Assembly: GCA_003022985.1 (NCBI GenBank)
Contig: PXTV01000210.1
Location: 1,304-19,390, forward strand
From: Bacteroidetes bacterium SW_11_45_7
GTDB taxonomy: Bacteria > Bacteroidota > Bacteroidia > Chitinophagales > SW-11-45-7
Reading direction: 5' to 3'
Length of the DNA stretch: 18,087 bases
Below are positions 15,042 to 18,087 of the stretch, piece by piece. The notes under the pieces are model-generated. The model was not told the origin of the DNA. It did no database searches and saw only the letters and a list, made by a program, of their open reading frames with translations. The translations under genes and the position numbers were made by a program. Each line of letters starts with the position of its first letter. Position 1 is the stretch's first letter.

Positions 15042-17266
15042 TTTGCTCGCTTTGCTGTAGCCGCGTGAATGTCGATATCATTCCGGAAAGCTTCGAGCAT
15101 GGCTCCATCCTCACTAATCTCCGCCACCAACCGCAACTCGATCTGCGAGTAATCTGCAGCAAGTAAGGTGTGCTGCTCATCCTGTGGAATGAAAGCTTTG
15201 CGGATCTTGCGCCCTTTTTCTGTGCGTATGGGAATATTCTGGAGATTGGGATTGTTGGAGCTAAGACGTCCTGTGGCAGCCACGGCTTGGTTCAAGGTGG
15301 TATGAATACGGTTATCTTTTGGATTGATAAGCTTGGGCAATGCATCAACATAGGTTGACTTGAGCTTGTGGAGTTCCCGGTAATCGAGGATTTTCTCAGC
15401 AATCTTGTAATCGCCTGCCAGGTCGGCTAACTTTTCTTCGCTGGTAGAGTATTGACCTGTCTTGGTCTTCCGGCCTTTGTAAGGGATGGCGAGTTTTTCA
15501 AACAAAATGGCCCCCAATTGTTTGGGCGACTCCAGGTTGAAACTTTCGCCAGCCAGTTCGTATACTTCTTTTTGAAGTGCCTGAATAGCCTGATCGAGTT
15601 CTCGGGCGTAACTGCTGAGAAATTCCTTATCGATATTCACGCCCTTGTACTCCATATCGGCCAATACATGGATCAAGGGCATTTCCACATTTCTGAACAG
15701 CTCATCCATTTTCTCATCTTCTTGGAGTAATGGAGCAAACTTCTGTTTGAGCTGAAGTGTAATGTCCGCATCTTCAATGGCATATTCCTTGATCTTATCA
15801 ATAGGCACATCTCTCATGTTGCCTTGGTTTTTGCCTTTTTTGCCGATAAGATTCTCAATGGGTTCGGGCGTATAACCGAGATAGCTCTCTGCCAGAATGG
15901 TCATATTATGGCGCATCTCCGGCTCCAAAAGGTAATGAGCTATTAGCGTATCGAATAGCGGCTCTTTAACGACAAAACCTTGCCAGCGCAACACAAGAAT
16001 ATCGAATTTGATATTCTGCCCGATCTTGCGAATCGTTTCGCTTTCAAAAAAGGGCCTGAATTCCTCGAGAATTGCGCGCGCCTGCTCCTCATTGTCAGGA
16101 AGGGGAACATAATAACCAGTGTGGGGCTTCATGGAAACCGACAAGCCGACCAAAAAACAGTTGCTCGCATCCACGGACGTGGTTTCCGTATCAAAAAACA
16201 CTTCCCCGGCTTTCAATAGCTCTTCGATCAGTTCTTGCCGCTTTTCTTGTGTATCAACTAACCGGTAATCATGTTCGGTATTGTGAATATGCTTACCGCC
16301 TGCATCCTCCGGTTTTACAACAGTTTGATCATCCTCTTCTCCCTCGAATAAGTTCATCTGCGTTTGGCGATTAACATTGAATTCCTCACCCAAAATGCGC
16401 TTGCCGAGTGACCGGAACTCAAGCTCTGCAAAAAGTTCGGCAAGCTTATCACGATCCGGCTCAGAGCAGACCAATTCCTCTTCGTCAATCTCAACGGGCG
16501 CATCATCCATGATTGTGGCGAGCTGTTTGGAAAGGCGTGCCTGATCAGCATAGTTCCTCACATTTTCCTGTTGTTTGCCCTTTAACTGATCGAGGTGCTC
16601 AAGCACACCCTCTAAACTTCCATATTCACCGACAAGCTTTTTCGCTGTTTTCTCGCCAATGCCCGGAATGCCGGGTATATTATCCACTGCATCCCCCCAC
16701 ATGCCAAGAATATCGATAACTTGCTCCGGATTTTGAACATTCCACTCTTTTTTGATTTCATCCAGTCCCAGGATTTTGCGGGGATTTTTCATGTAAGCCG
16801 GCTTGTACATGTAGATATTGTCCGAAACAAGCTGAGCAAAATCCTTGTCAGGTGTAACCATGTACACCTCATACCCATCCTGTTCGGCTTTTTTGGCAAG
16901 TGTACCGATCACATCGTCAGCTTCATAGCCGGATTCCTCAAGAATGGGAATATGAAATGCCGTGACGATCTGTTTAATAACCGGGATCGATTCGCTGATA
17001 TCTTCCGGCATTTCCTGCCGGTTAGCTTTGTATTCTGAATAGGTTTCTTCTCTTGCCGTGGGCTCCATGGAATCAAAAACCACAGCTATATGTGTTGGTT
17101 GTTCATTGTCGAGCAGCTCTTTCAAGGTGCTCGTAAAGCCGGAAATCGCTGAGACATTCATGCCCTTGGAATTGATGAGCGGATTCCGGCTCATGGCAAA
17201 ATAGGCCCTGTAGATAAGAGCCATGGCATCGAGAAGAAAAAGTTTCTTGTGGGACGTCTTATTCAT
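15038..17266 (-). CDS. polA: DNA polymerase I, 5' nuclease, 3'-5' exonuclease and first part of polymerase domain (truncated)
   Basis: Pol I fills gaps and removes RNA primers during replication and repair. The 742 residues show a complete 5' nuclease (LLDAMALIYRAYFAM; EESGYEADDVIGTLA; VTPDKDFAQLV; GDAVDNIPGIPGIGEKTA at 191-208). The proofreading exonuclease is also intact (Asp359/Glu361 in FFDTETTSV; GQNIKFDILVL with Asp422; YAIEDAD with Tyr495 and Asp499). The polymerase domain runs through TGRLSSNNPNLQNIP (665-679) and motif A (DYSQIELRL, Asp705), then DIHAATA, and ends KRAK-stop. The expected next segment with motif B (the K-x3-NFGxxYG O-helix) is absent. If translated, the product would keep both nucleases but have no working polymerase. 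The start is an ATG. Confidence 0.93.
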   Translation of the reverse strand: MNKTSHKKLFLLDAMALIYRAYFAMSRNPLINSKGMNVSAISGFTSTLKELLDNEQPTHIAVVFDSMEPTAREETYSEYKANRQEMPEDISESIPVIKQIVTAFHIPILEESGYEADDVIGTLAKKAEQDGYEVYMVTPDKDFAQLVSDNIYMYKPAYMKNPRKILGLDEIKKEWNVQNPEQVIDILGMWGDAVDNIPGIPGIGEKTAKKLVGEYGSLEGVLEHLDQLKGKQQENVRNYADQARLSKQLATIMDDAPVEIDEEELVCSEPDRDKLAELFAELEFRSLGKRILGEEFNVNRQTQMNLFEGEEDDQTVVKPEDAGGKHIHNTEHDYRLVDTQEKRQELIEELLKAGEVFFDTETTSVDASNCFLVGLSVSMKPHTGYYVPLPDNEEQARAILEEFRPFFESETIRKIGQNIKFDILVLRWQGFVVKEPLFDTLIAHYLLEPEMRHNMTILAESYLGYTPEPIENLIGKKGKNQGNMRDVPIDKIKEYAIEDADITLQLKQKFAPLLQEDEKMDELFRNVEMPLIHVLADMEYKGVNIDKEFLSSYARELDQAIQALQKEVYELAGESFNLESPKQLGAILFEKLAIPYKGRKTKTGQYSTSEEKLADLAGDYKIAEKILDYRELHKLKSTYVDALPKLINPKDNRIHTTLNQAVAATGRLSSNNPNLQNIPIRTEKGRKIRKAFIPQDEQHTLLAADYSQIELRLVAEISEDGAMLEAFRNDIDIHAATAKRAK

Positions 17267-17324
17267 GATGAACGTTTTAGAAGTAGATCAATAGTCATTT
17301 TCCGCTAAGCACTTCCATTTCAAT

Positions 17325-17332
17325 CAAAGCTA
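17325..17332 (-). promoter_or_regulatory. Possible -7 promoter box for polA
   Basis: The minus strand reads TAGCTTTG, an exact TAnnTTTG match, about 59 bases upstream of the polA ATG. No well-spaced -33 TTG is seen. It lies in the 221-base gap between the truncated hydrolase and polA; I see no other signal there. Confidence 0.3.
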
Positions 17333-17487
17333 CTACCTATTTCAAAGGATCATTGCGCTGGCCATTCAGAATGTGATCCGGTGGAGAGATACTCGCGTAA
17401 GAAAGAATGGCCGTAGCTTTACTGAATATTATGTAAAGGAATACAACTCAAATATTCAGCTTGTAAATGGTCAAAATAAAAGATTTC

Positions 17488-17925
17488 TCAACAAGTAAGA
17501 AGCCCCTTCGACTCTCCGAGGCCAAGATAATCGGGCATAGTGGTGTAGAAACCACTACCCCCAAAAAGGATGGCCAACGGGAGTTCCCTGTTTAAAAAAG
17601 ATGGCACATTTGTTTTCAGGGTGGTAGTACCATGAAGATAACTTACTATAGGTGCAGGACATGTAATATTGGTTGGCCGTATCAATGCTCCGGAAACGAG
17701 GGTGGTATCACCAGCCAGGTTGAGCATTTCATAGCGTATTCTGTATATTTCTATACCATTATTAGCACCAATTTGCTGCAGAACGGAACTGATTTCTCCA
17801 TAAATCGAGTCTACCTGTTGTTTCGTGTAAGAAGCTAAAAGTGTATCGTCCACAATGTTTTGGGCATTACCATTAACAGGCCATACAAAAGCAATAACTA
17901 CAATGGATAGTAAAATCTTTCTCAT
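17488..17925 (-). pseudogene. Secreted alpha/beta hydrolase, N-terminal remnant
   Basis: The ATG at 17925 starts a signal peptide (MRKILLSIVVIAFVWPVNGNA). The mature part is typical of secreted esterase/lipase-like alpha/beta hydrolases of the phylum: YEMLNLAGDTTLVSGALIRP, then APIVSYLHGTTTLKTNVPS (the HG-containing first core strand and oxyanion region), then YTTMPDYLGLGESKG. At this point relatives continue with a His-containing stretch and the nucleophile, acid and His of the triad. Here the frame ends after GLLTC. With 145 residues, all catalytic residues are lost. The 221 bases that follow do not encode the rest in any frame I could read, so this is a deletion rather than a simple frameshift. 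It lies about 56 bases after the outer-membrane gene end. Confidence 0.65.
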
Positions 17926-17981
17926 GATTAAGCATATATTTTGTTGATGAAATCAGGCAACACAATTGATTTGCCTCCTTG

Positions 17982-18087
17982 TTAACGGAGCGTGAATCTA
18001 ATGGTTTTTGGCATCAACACAAAACGCCTGCCGCTATTCCCTGTCATGAAAGAGTTCAGTTGGGCATTGATTCAGGGGCTTTGTCAT
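17982..18087 (-). pseudogene. 3' end of an outer-membrane beta-barrel gene (possibly a TonB-dependent receptor), apparently frameshifted
   Basis: The minus strand from the window edge reads DKAPESMPN in one frame. It then shifts frame and reads NSFM followed by GNSGRRFVLMPKTIRFTLR and a TAA at 17982-17984. The second part resembles the last strands of TonB-dependent receptors or other barrel proteins, where an Arg-rich turn is followed by an amphipathic final strand. Restoring one base near 18063-18066 would join the parts as PESMPNWNSFMTGN. The frame on the opposite strand (ATG at 18001) appears to be its shadow. Most of the gene lies beyond the window, so the family call is tentative. Confidence 0.35.

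Noticed and set aside
18001..18087. + strand ATG frame open to the window edge
   Set aside because: The opposite strand reads as the end of an outer-membrane barrel protein with a stop at 17982-17984, so the + frame is best seen as its shadow.

Overview
The window looks like chromosome from a member of the Bacteroidota, most likely a Cytophagales-type lineage. The grounds are the TonB form (FEW-type transmembrane segment followed by a proline run), an L32 with a single cysteine, EGF-like lipoproteins, TAnnTTTG-type promoter boxes, weak Shine-Dalgarno sequences and moderate GC. Every gene I can support lies on the minus strand, so the text below runs from high to low coordinates.

Right end (18087-14613). 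The window opens with what looks like the last part of an outer-membrane beta-barrel gene, apparently frameshifted. Next is the N-terminal third of a secreted alpha/beta hydrolase that stops abruptly. Then comes polA (DNA polymerase I), which is split into two overlapping frames. Its 5' nuclease and 3'-5' exonuclease are intact, but about 45 residues holding the polymerase O-helix (motif B) are missing at the junction.

Centre right (14119-9769). A compact cluster encodes an alpha/beta hydrolase, a CBS-pair/ACT-like protein (ATGA overlap with the hydrolase), a one-POTRA Omp85-type outer-membrane protein, NAD kinase and a hotdog thioesterase.

Centre (9294-6525). Envelope genes: a small lipoprotein reading frame broken by an in-frame amber codon, a four-helix membrane protein of unknown function, an EGF-like lipoprotein, and an M23-family lipoprotein peptidase whose HxH motif reads HxC.

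Left (6402-1). Ribosomal protein L32 and FabH are followed by a gcvH-vanZ-tonB group that ends in a clear intrinsic terminator. The TonB has an extra N-terminal membrane segment. After it come a large secreted TPR protein and an RND-efflux adaptor subunit cut by the window edge.

Most of the window is housekeeping and envelope biogenesis. I found no CRISPR array, phage, IS element, toxin-antitoxin pair, tRNA or rRNA. The outstanding signal is gene damage: polA, the truncated hydrolase, the amber-interrupted lipoprotein and the frameshifted 3' end at the window edge. These are either real decay or assembly/sequencing errors, and the two must be told apart before any biology is drawn from them.
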